From contig KN832870.1 of assembly GCA_000827325.1 (NCBI GenBank), positions 4,650,001 through 4,714,000 on the forward strand: DNA of 64,000 bases. The letters are read 5' to 3'. Positions 11,870 to 22,556 of this stretch are shown one piece after another; the first letter of the stretch is position 1; every line of letters starts with the position of its first letter. This DNA is from Oidiodendron maius Zn. Lineage: Eukaryota; Ascomycota; Leotiomycetes; Myxotrichaceae. Under the pieces are notes generated by a model. That model was not told the origin of the DNA and did no database searches. It saw nothing but the letters and a program-made list of their open reading frames with translations. The translations under genes were made by a program, and so were the position numbers.

Positions 11870-12337
11870 TGTGCATGTTGACACCAGTATTATTGCTCGA
11901 CACCTAGAGGTATTTCTTTCATTGTGGGAAGGGCGGTATGAATATGGAGATGAATGAGGGAAATATCTCGGCCGACAACGTCAAAGCTCGGCAGGTTCTT
12001 ATCGATAAGGAATGTGGCCCGTGCATCGATTTTAGAGCAGCCAGTGAGCAGAAATGATGCTTTTTATTGATATCGCTGTCCGAACCTGAGACGTAAGGCT
12101 CATTTGCTTCGAATAAGGCTCATTTGGGCTAAATATTCCTCCGATGTCTCTGGGCCTTATAAATCATGCGGTGAGAATTTTATTGACTGTGGATAACTCG
12201 AGGCACATCCAGCGAGTATAAATGCTCTGCCTGCTTACTCCACATCCCACTTTCCGAAATGTTATACCATCTAGCTACTTCTTTCTCTGCAACAATAAAA
12301 TATCTTCAACCCTCCCTTCCTCTCTGCTTAAACGCAA
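11870..12337. promoter_or_regulatory. Divergent promoter between ARG2 and the dehydrogenase gene, with a 13-bp direct repeat
   Basis: This 468-base spacer has the exact repeat TAAGGCTCATTTG at 12094-12106 and 12114-12126, starts 20 bases apart (two helical turns). A CT-rich leader (12270-12330) precedes the plus-strand ATG. A TATAAAT-like word lies at 12217-12223. No conserved upstream peptide was found in the ARG2 leader. Confidence 0.5.
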
Positions 12338-13494
12338 ATGGCGCCTCAACTTGCTTGGATCGGCCTAGGCAATATGGGCAGGGTGAGTCCTGAACCTTTT
12401 ACCTTGCATTGGGATCGATTGGGCGTTCCCGATCCTCCAACTGGGATTGATTCTGCTCTTTTCTCAATTGCGAAGATCTGGTTTTCTAAACGTTCATTAA
12501 GAGCATAACAATCATTGCTCAAGCTGACTCTGTTGGGGCAAGGGCATGTGTAAGAACATTGTCACCCGTGGGGACCTTGATAATCCTCTCATAATCTGCA
12601 ACCGAACGACAAAACGCGCAGAAGATTTCAGCAAGTCCCTACCGCCTGGGAAGTCAATTGTCGCCTCCTCCATAGAAGATGCTGTTTCAAAATCAGACAT
12701 CATCTTTACGTGCGTGGGCGACGATGCTGCAGTTAATGAGATCTTTGACGCCGCACTCCAAAAAGGTGCCAAGGGGAAGCTCTTTGTGGATTGCTCCACA
12801 GTTCACCCAGATACCACCGAGGGCCTGGCGAAGAAAGCCATCGCCGCTAGCGCAGAGTTTGGTGCAACCCCATTTTTCGCATCTTCTACTCTCAATTTTG
12901 CTTGTCTTGCTCTCTTTGCGGCTGCTAATTTGTAAAATAGTGGCTTGTCCTGTCTTTGGAGCCCCTGCAATGGCCGATAAAGGACAATTGGTATGCGTGC
13001 TCGCAGGGCCGGAATCATCTGTAGACAAAGTCAAACCATATACCACGGGTGTCATTAGCAGGATAAATGTTGATTTCAGTGGCCAGCGTGTTGGAAAGGC
13101 AACTTTGCTGAAGGTTATCGGCAACACCTTCATTCTCAACTTAATTGAATCACTCTCTGAGGGCCATGTGCTGGCTGAAAAGTCAGGTCTTGGAACTGAT
13201 AACCTTCACCAGTTTATCGAAGCCTTGCTGCCTGGTGTGTACGCTGGATACTCGACGAGAATGCTATCTGGAGAATATCACAAGCGAGAAGAACCTTTGT
13301 TCGCAGTAGACTTGGCTAGGAAGGATGCACGCCATGCACTGGCTCTAGCAGAGGCATCTGGCACGCATCTGAAGGGCTTAGAAGTTGCAGATGCCCATTT
13401 GGTGCAAGTCAAGGAACACATGGGCGGTAGGGGTGACAGTGCCTCAATCTATGGTGCTGTCCGGAAAGAGGCTGGTCTCAAATTTGAAAATTAA
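12338..13494 (+). CDS. NAD(P)-dependent beta-hydroxyacid dehydrogenase (3-hydroxyisobutyrate dehydrogenase-like)
   Basis: Exons 12338-12382, 12543-12861 and 12941-13494 give 305 aa, normal for the family. The Rossmann motif WIGLGNMGRGMC begins at residue 6, followed by NRT at the end of strand 2. The substrate-binding segment DCSTVHPDT, the VFGAPAMADKGQL region and the catalytic-lysine helix (LLKVIGNTFI) are all present. The family reduces or oxidises small beta-hydroxyacids such as 3-hydroxyisobutyrate, glyoxylate or succinic semialdehyde; the exact substrate cannot be read here. Intron 2 uses donor GTGCAA, which restores the expected EFVACPVFGAP junction. No targeting peptide is apparent, so it is probably cytosolic. 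Confidence 0.88.
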
Positions 13495-13742
13495 GTGAAG
13501 ATCTCAATTCGACGACTGAGTAGATGCCAGAACCTTAAGGAACTAGCCAAGTGCCTCTAGATTAGGAATTGGTCAGTAGATTTGATTTTTATCGTCTTGC
13601 ATCTTGGTAGTCAAGTAGCGAAGAATGGATTGATGACTAAGCGATATGCTGAAATTAGCTCGGTGTACTTCGCACCCGTCGCGTATCATGGACAGACAAC
13701 CATCAACGACGACCTTATAGAGCTCAAAAGACCTCCCCAGCC

Positions 13743-14180
13743 ATGGCGAACGGGTATGACACTGCTCCATGTATACACCTGAAGATAAGCGGATGGCTAA
13801 CTAATGATATTTCTTCCGTATAGCTGGAGCATATTCATTGGGCTGATAATTGTCATTCTGGCCTGCCTAGCTGCCTGGTTTTTGTCACCCAAGGGCGAGA
13901 CACAGACGTGTGTACAACACTCTCATACTATCACCTACTCCCGATCTGCTTGCCATATAACTCTGATAAAGCTCTGACGTTGCCCTAGGACATGGCGAAG
14001 CTCGCTCATCCTCTCCTTTACATCTTGCTACCTTATGTGGGGTACGTCTCCTCAATGACACCTGAATACGCAACCGTTGGGCAGGACTGATCGAATACAG
14101 CAATTACTTTCCTAGCGCAATTACATCCTCTCATTCATCCGCAGCGCACGGATTTGAAAATAATGCCAGGACATGAGTGA
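13743..14180 (+). CDS. VMA9: V-type proton ATPase subunit e (Vma9)
   Basis: A 75-aa membrane protein of the V0 sector, needed for assembly and proton pumping at the vacuole and Golgi. Four exons, 13743-13753 (only 11 nt), 13824-13907, 13989-14041 and 14101-14180, join in perfect phase across GT-AG introns. Transmembrane helix 1 is SIFIGLIIVILACLAAWFL, followed by the family signature SPKGETQT. The second helix runs through SSLILSFTSCYLMWAITFLA, and the tail reads QLHPLIHPQRTDLK. The layout (two helices, SPKG loop, LHPLI tail) is diagnostic. Each exon is too short to show as an open frame, so the gene is easily missed by annotation. Confidence 0.93.
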
Positions 14181-15213
14181 TAGCATTACATTGAGCGAGG
14201 GCGAATATAGTGCGGATGTCCTTGGCGTTTAAGGTGCGGGAGAGATAAGTCCTTTGAGGCTTTATGTGTAAACTATATTGTGATGCTGGACCGAAAATCG
14301 AGATAAATCCCATTTCTAAGTGCTATGAGGCTTGAATCCCATCGCTGCGGAAAACCATGCTTGGCAAAATGCCTAAGCAACATTGATTCAGGGTATACAG
14401 ACGTTAACGGCTAGGCATTAATATCCAACACAACTCGCAATTAATAACGAGCGAGGTAATACAGATACTGAGCAATGCCTCGGCAAGACCATTTGTGTCC
14501 GCCTTATTCTCCATTGCCACCAGTTATGTCAGCACTCAGAGCCCCCTCTCCTACCATGCAGAAGTACTTTGCCGCACCATGTTACTTTCCATTACCGGTT
14601 GATCCACGAAGCTCGCCAATGACAGTTGTACGTCAGTCAAACGCAGTTGACTTCTCGAGTTCGCCTCGGCAAGCAACATTTGCGTCCCTGTGTAGGTTTG
14701 AGTACGACAGACGCAAAATCCAGGATTGTATATAAGGAAAACGGCTGCCTAGGAAGCTACCCTGTGCTTATTTACTTAAACCGACAGCATTTCCGTAGGC
14801 GCACCACAACAAAAGGGTTTTCGCAGTTCCAACCTCATCAGCATATCTCATGCTGCAAACTGGTTACCTATTTAGGTAATTTAACCGGCCCGCCTTGTGT
14901 GACATTGGGGGTTCTCCTAAGCGAATCCGAATCTCATGGTTTCGTGGCTCGCGGAGGTGTGTACAAATGGAAATATCTGCCTCTCCATTCGCACGTTTTG
15001 TCCGGAAAACATCATCTTCGGAGATCTAGTTGCCCCGTTGTATGTGAGGGGAAAGCTTGGCCGTCAACGTCGGCCGTGCTTGAGACATTGACTCTCAATT
15101 TTTTGCCTTAAGATATATGGCATGCGCATTCTGTCTGACTTTTGTAGCTCCCTACTCATGTCTAGATCTCGTATCATTATATATCTTCCATTGTTTGCAA
15201 ACATATCTACGTT
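14181..15213. other. Intergenic, 1.0 kb, carotenoid oxygenase upstream region
   Basis: No convincing gene. A plus-strand open frame at 14626-15111 has no recognisable domain and atypical composition, so I do not call it. Imperfect direct repeats of the form GCCTCGGCAAG..CATTTG(T/C)GTCC lie at 14477-14500 and 14663-14687. Confidence 0.5.
14477..14687 (+). repeat. Pair of imperfect ~24-bp direct repeats upstream of the carotenoid oxygenase
   Basis: Copy 1 is 14477-14500 and copy 2 is 14663-14687. They share GCCTCGGCAAG, then CATTTG and GTCC, differing by a one-base insertion and a T/C change. They could be binding sites or chance. Confidence 0.35.
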
Positions 15214-17016
15214 ATGACAACACTTGCATCCTCAACTCCTGTTGCGATGTCTGAGAAGGCCTATACCAATAGTACTCAGACGGAAGCGTCTAAGCACGCT
15301 GGGAATTGGCCAAATGAGGCTGGAGTAAGTCAACTGATGCAATATTTTAATATGCATTGTTAGTCCAATTGCTCACTTTTGGCAAAGTTCAATGCCAGTA
15401 TCGAGGTCCGTGAGCCAAAGGAGTTAGTTGTTCAAGGCTTCATTCCCCCAGCAGTTGCGGGAACTCTTTACAGGACTGGTCCAGGCCACTACCAGATTCC
15501 AGATACTCCTATTGGCACATTCAAGGCCACACACTGGTTTGGTATGTTGAGCGGATCCTGTAACACACTATGCTGACTCGAGAAATCAGATGGATTTTCC
15601 CACATCCATAGATTCCAGATGATTCCTGATGGCAAAGGTTCTTGCAAAGTCCTGTACAACTCACGACGCCAAGTAGACCCACTCTTAGATGAAATTAAGA
15701 GGACCGGAAAGATGGATCTAATCACTTTTGGTCAGAAGAGGGATCCGTGCACCAGTTTATTTGGGAAACTCAAGTCTACCTTTGATTCTGGTCGAAGCTC
15801 TGATCCCTACTTCAACAATATCGGTGTAACAATTTCGGACAATTCAGGTTTATCCCCCAAAGCCAACGCCATGGTTGCGAAGACCGACAATGCTATCATG
15901 AAGGAGATAGATAGAGAGACCCTGGAACCTATTGGCATTGCCACACAGAAGAAGCTTCACCCAGATTTGAAAGGCCCGTTGTCCTGTGCACATGCCCAGT
16001 ATGATCACGAAACTGGTGATATGTTTAACTTTAACCTTGACCTGGGTGCAACCTGCACGTATCGCATCTTCAAAACGTCATTGACTACAGGAAAGACTGA
16101 GATTTTGGCCACCATTTCCGACAGGACGATCCCGCCGGCTTATATTCATTCGTTCTGCCTCACTCCCGACTACGTCATCTTAGCCGTGTGGTGTTCACAC
16201 ATCGCTGGAAATGGCTTGAAAATCCTGTGGGAGCGAAATATGCTGGATGCAATCTCTCCATTGGACCCTAAATCCAAAGTAAAGTGGCTTGTGATTGACC
16301 GAAAGCATGGCAAAGGGCTTGTTGCCGCTTTCGACGGTCCGCCCATGTTCTGCTTCCACACTGTCAACGCATACCAAGAGGCCTCTTCCGATGGCCAGTC
16401 TGTTGATATATACTGCGATCTTGTCGAGTACAAGTCGACCGATATTCTACATCGCCTGTACTACGAAAATCTTATCTCAACTGGACCTGGCGTCTCAAAG
16501 TATGCCACAGATGAAGGCCGTAATAAGACCAATACAGACTTCGTGAGATACCGCTTGGCAAAGGTTCCAACTGGCGCCACTGCACGCAGATCTGCAAAGA
16601 AGAGCCGACCAGGAACGGCCGAAGTTGTATTTGAGCTTTCTGGGCCGAAGGTTGGAGAGCTGCCCACCATCAATCCTTCCTTCTCCACCAAAAAGGCGCG
16701 TTACGTTTACACCATCATCGACCGGGGCTTCGCTTCTTGGGTCGATGGAATAGGAAAGACGGATCTTGAAACCAAGGAGACTACCTACTGGTCAGAGAAG
16801 AAACATACACCTGGAGAACCAATCTTCGTCGCTGACGACACAAGAGAGGGAGAAGATGCTGGATACCTGCTGAGCGTTATTTTGGATGGTGAAAAAGGCA
16901 CCAGCTATTTGCTCTGTTTGGATGCACAGACCATGAAGGAAGTAGGCCGGGCTGAATGCGAGGTTCCAGTTGGATTCGGCTTCCATGGCAATCACGTTCG
17001 GCCTAAGCTAGCGTGA
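15214..17016 (+). CDS. Carotenoid oxygenase (apocarotenoid/torulene-cleaving type)
   Basis: Non-haem iron dioxygenase that cleaves a conjugated double bond of a carotenoid or related polyene. Exons 15214-15324, 15388-15541 and 15590-17016 give 563 aa. The four histidine iron ligands are all in place: CAHAQYD, YIHSFCLTPDYVIL, CFHTVNAYQE and GFGFHGNHVRP. The second-shell region HWFDGFSHIHRF and the segments KILWERNMLDAI and WLVIDRKHGKGL resemble the fungal CarT/CAO-2 group (torulene cleavage in neurosporaxanthin synthesis) more than the stilbene-cleaving CAO-1 group; this subgroup call is from memory of family features. No carotenoid synthase, desaturase or opsin gene lies in the window. Confidence 0.88.
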
Positions 17017-17722
17017 AATGAAGCAGAACGAATTTTCAGCTTTTTAGCTGACTTGCAGGTCTTGGAATGCGGTCGTGTTTGTTACATATTCCTATTTGCC
17101 CTGTCAATGGTTATGTACTGGCGTTTCTCAATGTAGAGTCGGATGGAGTTTAGCACTATACCAATCGACTCTCCGTCCTTAAAATAGCTACAAAATTAAA
17201 TACTTGGAAGCTCTTCAAATAACGCGACCAGATGACAGTAGCTATGGTAGATGCTGCGTCTGGAAAATAGTGCATATATGTTATCTTAGAAAAAATATTC
17301 TGTGCGAGCAAGGTAGAAATGTAGTTCATGAAACATGAGGGTGGGGAAGGCCGTTTCACGTGATTTAGGAACCGCGACTGTGCCTAAACAGGAAGTAAAT
17401 AAATACGATAAACAAGAATCTCCATGTACTTGTATCCTCGCACCTCTAGGAATACGTCTGCGTCAAGGCAACTCCGAATTATTTATACTCGGATTCTAGC
17501 AAATATTGACAGCTGTTTTTATATCTCTTCTCTGCATATCAGTAATTTTGTAGGTATTGTGAATTTCTCATCACCGATCGGGACAGCTGACGCGGTTGTC
17601 CTTTAGCGTGAGCAACTGAATCAAAACACGAGCATCGATCATCAAATCCAGTTTTCATTTTCGACTTTGGAGGGATTCAAAGCAGGAGCAGTACTTTTTA
17701 CTCTACTATTCGACCATTCAGC
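17017..17722. other. Intergenic: BIR1 upstream region
   Basis: AT-rich 0.7 kb with no coding evidence. The palindrome TCACGTGA occurs at 17356-17363, 360 bases before the BIR1 start. The last 100 bases are leader-like. Confidence 0.55.
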
Positions 17723-20534
17723 ATGACTCTCGCTGATACCGCCGATCAATATTTCACATATGAGAGTCGCCTGACATCTTTCCAAACAGCCCAGCAACTG
17801 TCGAAGAGGACATCAAACGCGAATTCGAACATACCGAAGACCTTAAAATGGCCTCATCAGTCTCCATCAGCACAAGAGGTAATGTCATTGATCAAATATG
17901 AGATCTTGTTCCTGCTGACAAACTTCAAGCTGGCTAAAGCCGGGTTCTTCTACAATCCAACTCACGCCAACCCGGATAATGTTGTGTGCTTTCTCTGCCA
18001 CAAGTCTCTGGATGGATGGGAAGAAGATGACGATCCGGTTGCGGAGCATCTCAAGCATTCAGCGGACTGCGGGTGGGCAATTGTCGCGGCCGTAGAGAGG
18101 CAGGATGGCAATTTCAGTGGTGAATGCCCAACAAGCACAAGAATGATAGATGCACGAAGAGCGACTTTCGCAGACAAGTGGCCGCATGAGAACAAGAAGG
18201 GGTGGAAATGCAAGATTAAGCAGGTAGAGTTACCCATTGATATAAGTTATTTAATCGCCGCTGACAGTGGTTGTAGATGGTGGATGCCGGGTGGAAATAT
18301 ACACCGACTCCCGAGTATGATGATACTGCGACGTGTACGTATTGTTCGCTGGCTCTGGATGGATGGGAACAAGCAGACAAGCCACTGTAAGTTTGAGGTT
18401 CTGTTCTGAGGAAGGGGCTTCTTCTAATTGTGGCAGGGACGAACACTACAAACGTTCGCCTGACTGCCCTTTCTTCGCGCTCAGTAATGAATATAATAAA
18501 CAAGGCTCTGCTAGAAAATCTAAGGCGAAGAAAGACAGAGGTTCGAAGGCTTCCAGACTCTCAGCCCAATCAACCTTTACTGCTGCTTCAGACGTGGCGT
18601 CTCTGGCAGACCTTCCAGCCGATGACGACGATAGTATTCTCACCACAGCCACAAACGCAACAGCAACTCCAGCTGCAAAGAAGATGGATAAGAGGAAAAG
18701 AACCACGACTGGAAGGAGCAGAAAGACGAAAGCTAAGAAGAGTGAAGCCGTCGAAGTCCCTCTCCCTGCTGAGTTTAAAGACAATGATGTGGAATTCTTG
18801 GAAGTGCCGGCACCAAAGTCTACAAGGGCCCGCAAACGGAAGAGCGGTCAGATACAGGATTCTGGAAGGGATGATGTAGAAGCTGAGGCCCCGGCTGCCA
18901 AGCGCAGAACGACACAGACTCGGCAAAGTTCTGCCATTGAAGACGTTGCCCTTATTACAGAGTCCTCAGCGGACCAGGCGTTTACAGATGAGCCTCCAAG
19001 CTCAACTGAACCTAGTAGGGCAAAACGTGTGGGTAGGCCGAGCCGTAAACCGTCCGCTCGTAAGCCATCTGCCCGCAAGCCATCCGCACGAGTGGCTTCC
19101 AGGAAAGTTCCAGCCCCTCGTGTTCTAACGGACGAAGAAATCGATGCAGCACTGCAGGCGGACCTTGACAAGCATACCTCGGAAGATGAGGAGACCTCGA
19201 TAGTAAAGAAAGCAACTAGATCGGGCAAGATTGTCAACGCGGAATATGCTATGTTCAATCCGGAGCCAATGGATATTGATGAAGATGTAATTGATGCCGA
19301 GCTTGAAGCTATGGAAGCAGAGGCTAAGCCACCTATCAAACCCAAAGCTCCTAGAGGCAGGCCACGAAAGGCATCAGCCAAACAGACAGCTGCCGCAAAG
19401 AAGGCTGCTGAGGCCGAGGCTGAAGCACGGGAGGCTGCAGATGAACTGGCCGCTGACCAGATTACTTCTGAATTGGAGCTTAGCATTTCAATGCAACATT
19501 CGCCCCCTGCTCTGAAGCCGAAGAAGCAGCGAGCAGCGTCTCGCAAGGTGTCCGAACAGGCTCCTGCTCAGAACTCCAATTCCTCTCTCTTATCCAGCCA
19601 TGATAGTAGTATTATCCAGCCCGATGATTTACAGACCAGCGTCATTCATCAGAACATTCAGCGTGAACCCACAGAAGATTTCGGCAATGATACAAATCTT
19701 AGCATGGCAAGCCAGTCAACCGTTGTTAGATCCAGCACCTCGACGCTTCGTGGCAGCACAATAAAGAAGAGAGGACGGCCCAGCAAGCATCGCATAGCGA
19801 GCAGGAATATCGAAGCAATTCTACGGCCAAGCCAAAATTCCCCCAGCAATGAAGATAAGATTGATGAACTGCAGGCGGCCGCAAAGGAAGAGAGTCTAGA
19901 TGAAACTTCAATGGCCGAAGAAAGGTTCTATACACCTGCCCCTGAATTTCGCCCAGAGGAAGAAAAGCGCGTATCCGATGTTAACAAGGCTCAACCATCT
20001 AAGCCAAGGGGCCGGCCTCCGAAGATACCACGGGAACCGTTAACAATTGTCTCGGCAACACCACCTCAGAAGCAAGGCAAGAGGTCTCAATCCCCTCAAT
20101 CTTCTGACATTGAAAACCAGCCGCCCTCATCGAAGCCCTCCACTGTCAAAAAATCGGCCACCCCAAGGGCAACTTCGACTCGTGTGCCTCTTTCTGCTGC
20201 CACCCCTGCTCTGTCACCTTCCAAACTCAACGTCATATCTAGCCTGAAGAGTTCCAATCCTTGGACTGTGGTTGATCTTGATGCAATTTTCCTCAAGACC
20301 CCTAGTGATGAGAATGCAATAGAGCAAGGTCTCCTCGATGATACCATATCCAAGGTAAAAAACTCCGAGTTGACTAGCCCAGAGAAGAAGATGACTGTCG
20401 AGGAATGGATTGTTTATAATGGCCAAGTTGCCGAAGAAAATTTGCGTAATGAATGTGAGAGAATGGTAGGGACTTTTGAGAGAGAGGGCACGAGAGCTAT
20501 GGCGGCCTTGGAAGGAGTTGAGTGTACGGAGTGA
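17723..20534 (+). CDS. BIR1: Survivin/BIR-domain chromosomal passenger protein Bir1
   Basis: Chromosomal passenger complex subunit that targets Aurora kinase to centromeres through histone H3 and INCENP. Exons 17723-17878, 17930-18223, 18277-18386 and 18437-20534 join in phase (about 885 aa). Two BIR zinc folds are clear: the first has VVCFLCHKSLDGWEEDDDP followed by EHLKHSADCGW; the second has ATCTYCSLALDGWEQADKP followed by EHYKRSPDCPFF. Each has the CxxC, H and C ligand pattern. The long tail is basic and disordered, with RGRP-type AT-hook cores near 19030, 19355, 19770 and 20010 and a threefold RKPSA repeat (about 19040-19090). Intron 1 is 51 bases and in frame, so it can be misread as coding. 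Confidence 0.92.
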
Positions 20535-22556
20535 TGACTTACTAATGCGGAGTTGTCCTGGAGTTGGGATTGCATAGTTAACACATTCATGGAGTTTTTA
20601 TTGTTTATATTCAAGTGTTTTAAGTTAGTTATGATTGCTTTTCAAAGCATTGAAATAGAAATTACGACTCTTAGCAATGATGGAATTACCACAATTGCCG
20701 TACCTGGTAGAGCGCCACCAGAGTCGCATGATGATATGTGCTTATAGAAATGGCTGCGATAAATTGGGGCTCTTTTTTGTTCCTGTTTGAAACTTGAGCT
20801 ATCTTGATTATCATTCTAAATAGGAGGAACTACAGTATGACTGGTTATAAATCATTTTTAATTTAATTATACTATCCCACGATAGTATCTGAGGAAACAG
20901 TACATTTTATATAATACCAATAATGTGGAGAAAAGAATAATAGGATACTTATATAGCAGAGAATATGCAGTTAAAACGAGGCGCTTTACAAAATTATTCT
21001 ATTTACTCGCTTCTTATCCCCCAGCTTCAAACCTGCAGATAGCTGTGATGGACATAATAAAGAAATTCAAACATTATTGTGAGCATACCAATTGCAATAT
21101 AACTTAATCGAAAGTGGCGTTCCCAACTTAAGTCGACATGAATTGCAATTTACATGCAGAGAAGGTGGAAGGTCCCTCTCTTTTCTCACCAGACTTTCCG
21201 CTCATTTTTATCATACTCAACTGTCCTACTATTCGCTTTACCCAAAGAAGGATATAGTCAATATCTTAAATCGCGATATTCTGGAACCTAATCAGAAGAC
21301 GAACTTTCTAAACAGTGGCTACCCACTGTAGCTACTATTCTAAGATGGAGCTCCTGGCCTTGCCCATTCACTACCATTTGTTCGGTTGCACTGGAAGGTT
21401 ATTGCTGTGTCTCATCAGGCTGGCAGCCATCTTGATCAAACTGTTTCTTTAAATCCCCCCCTCTGCATATAGTTGGCACAAGCATCAAAGTTATAAAGGC
21501 GAGAGGCCTAACTCAACTTCAGTGGCTAAAGAGTTCAAGAATAAATTCCGCTTTCCTTCGTGATATGGCCCATGCAGTTCACCCCCATCCTCCAGCGATC
21601 GGATTAGCAGGTTCTAATCCGCGCCTGGATGTGAATGTCCTGTTTAGCCCTCCGTGTGAGTGTGGGTAGCTCGAAGCACGTTTGCCTCTGATCACTAATG
21701 GTTCGGACGTGCTGACTATAAAGTCTTGCAAAATATGACAAGTGCAACGCCGAGTATTATAGGATTAATTATAATCCGTTATAATACATGTCTGTCATTT
21801 AGTCAAAAGACATTCTAAGTAGAGGATTTGAGTCAAGGTATGTACTGAGATGGTCGTCAGGCGAGACCAATCATTGGACAGTATTGAAATGCACTGTGCC
21901 TATTCAGGAGCATGGCCTGTAAGTGATATAATACATAATAGTTCTGAGGTAATAAAGCATATTATTATAACAAATGCTATATCTTTTGCGTCGCTAAAAG
22001 GGCTTATTTTATATTTCCCATTCTTGTTTTTGAGCACCTGCAGACCAAGGTGCCGGACGTCTTAATGCAAACAAAGCTGCCAGATTACTACATGTGTTGC
22101 TATAGTCCTTAAAAGTAGTTAAGGTTGCAAGTCAGGCCGACATATTAGTGCGTACTTCTAATTTTATGTTAGATTTTATGGCCTATATTGTCCCTGGTTA
22201 TAATGTGACAGCATCTGCTAAGAGTCGAGCATGTACTTCATACTGTACTGTACAGGCTCGTCGGCGGCTGTTAGTAAGCGAGCTAGAAGAAGCCGGAAAC
22301 TGTGAAGCTCGGCACAAGAGGGACGTCGACCACAAAAGCAACACCAAAATTAAACCAAAAACTCCATGGCTTTCTACAAACGGTGACATTTTTGCAGCAT
22401 CTGCTGCACCCAGGAATCCTACAATACCTCCAGATGGGATTTTCCTTCTCATCTTGTAGCGCACAATGGCTTTCCGGTATTATTCAGTACGCTCTCCCAC
22501 GTTATGCCTGCTGCACTGAGATGGCTATAGCTGACTGGGCTCGCTTTAATTAGGCC
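20535..22556. other. Intergenic, 2.0 kb AT-rich, no gene recognised
   Basis: Strongly AT-rich with dense stops. Contains the near-palindrome at 21755-21786. Open frames at 22148-22459 and opposite have no recognisable motif. The last ~100 bases are the TAM41 leader. Nothing resembling a tRNA or transposase was seen. Confidence 0.55.
21755..21786. repeat. 32-bp near-perfect inverted repeat
   Basis: The core GGATTA-ATTA-TAATCC is flanked by TATTATA on the left and TATAATA on the right, so the element nearly equals its own reverse complement. It could form a hairpin, bind a dimeric regulator or be a transposon-end relic. Function is unknown. Confidence 0.5.

Noticed and set aside
11870-12300. 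Arginine attenuator peptide upstream of ARG2
   Set aside because: That conserved peptide belongs to the carbamoyl-phosphate synthase small subunit gene, not to N-acetylglutamate synthase, and nothing like it is present in this leader.
14626-15111. Plus-strand open frame of 161 codons as a gene
   Set aside because: No recognisable motif, odd composition, and it lies in the promoter region of the carotenoid oxygenase.
21560-21660. Possible tRNA (GGTTCTAATCC resembles a B box)
   Set aside because: The flanking bases do not pair into a T stem, and no A box or acceptor stem is found at the right distance.
22148-22464. Overlapping open frames on both strands upstream of TAM41
   Set aside because: No family resemblance; overlapping antisense frames of this size are common by chance.
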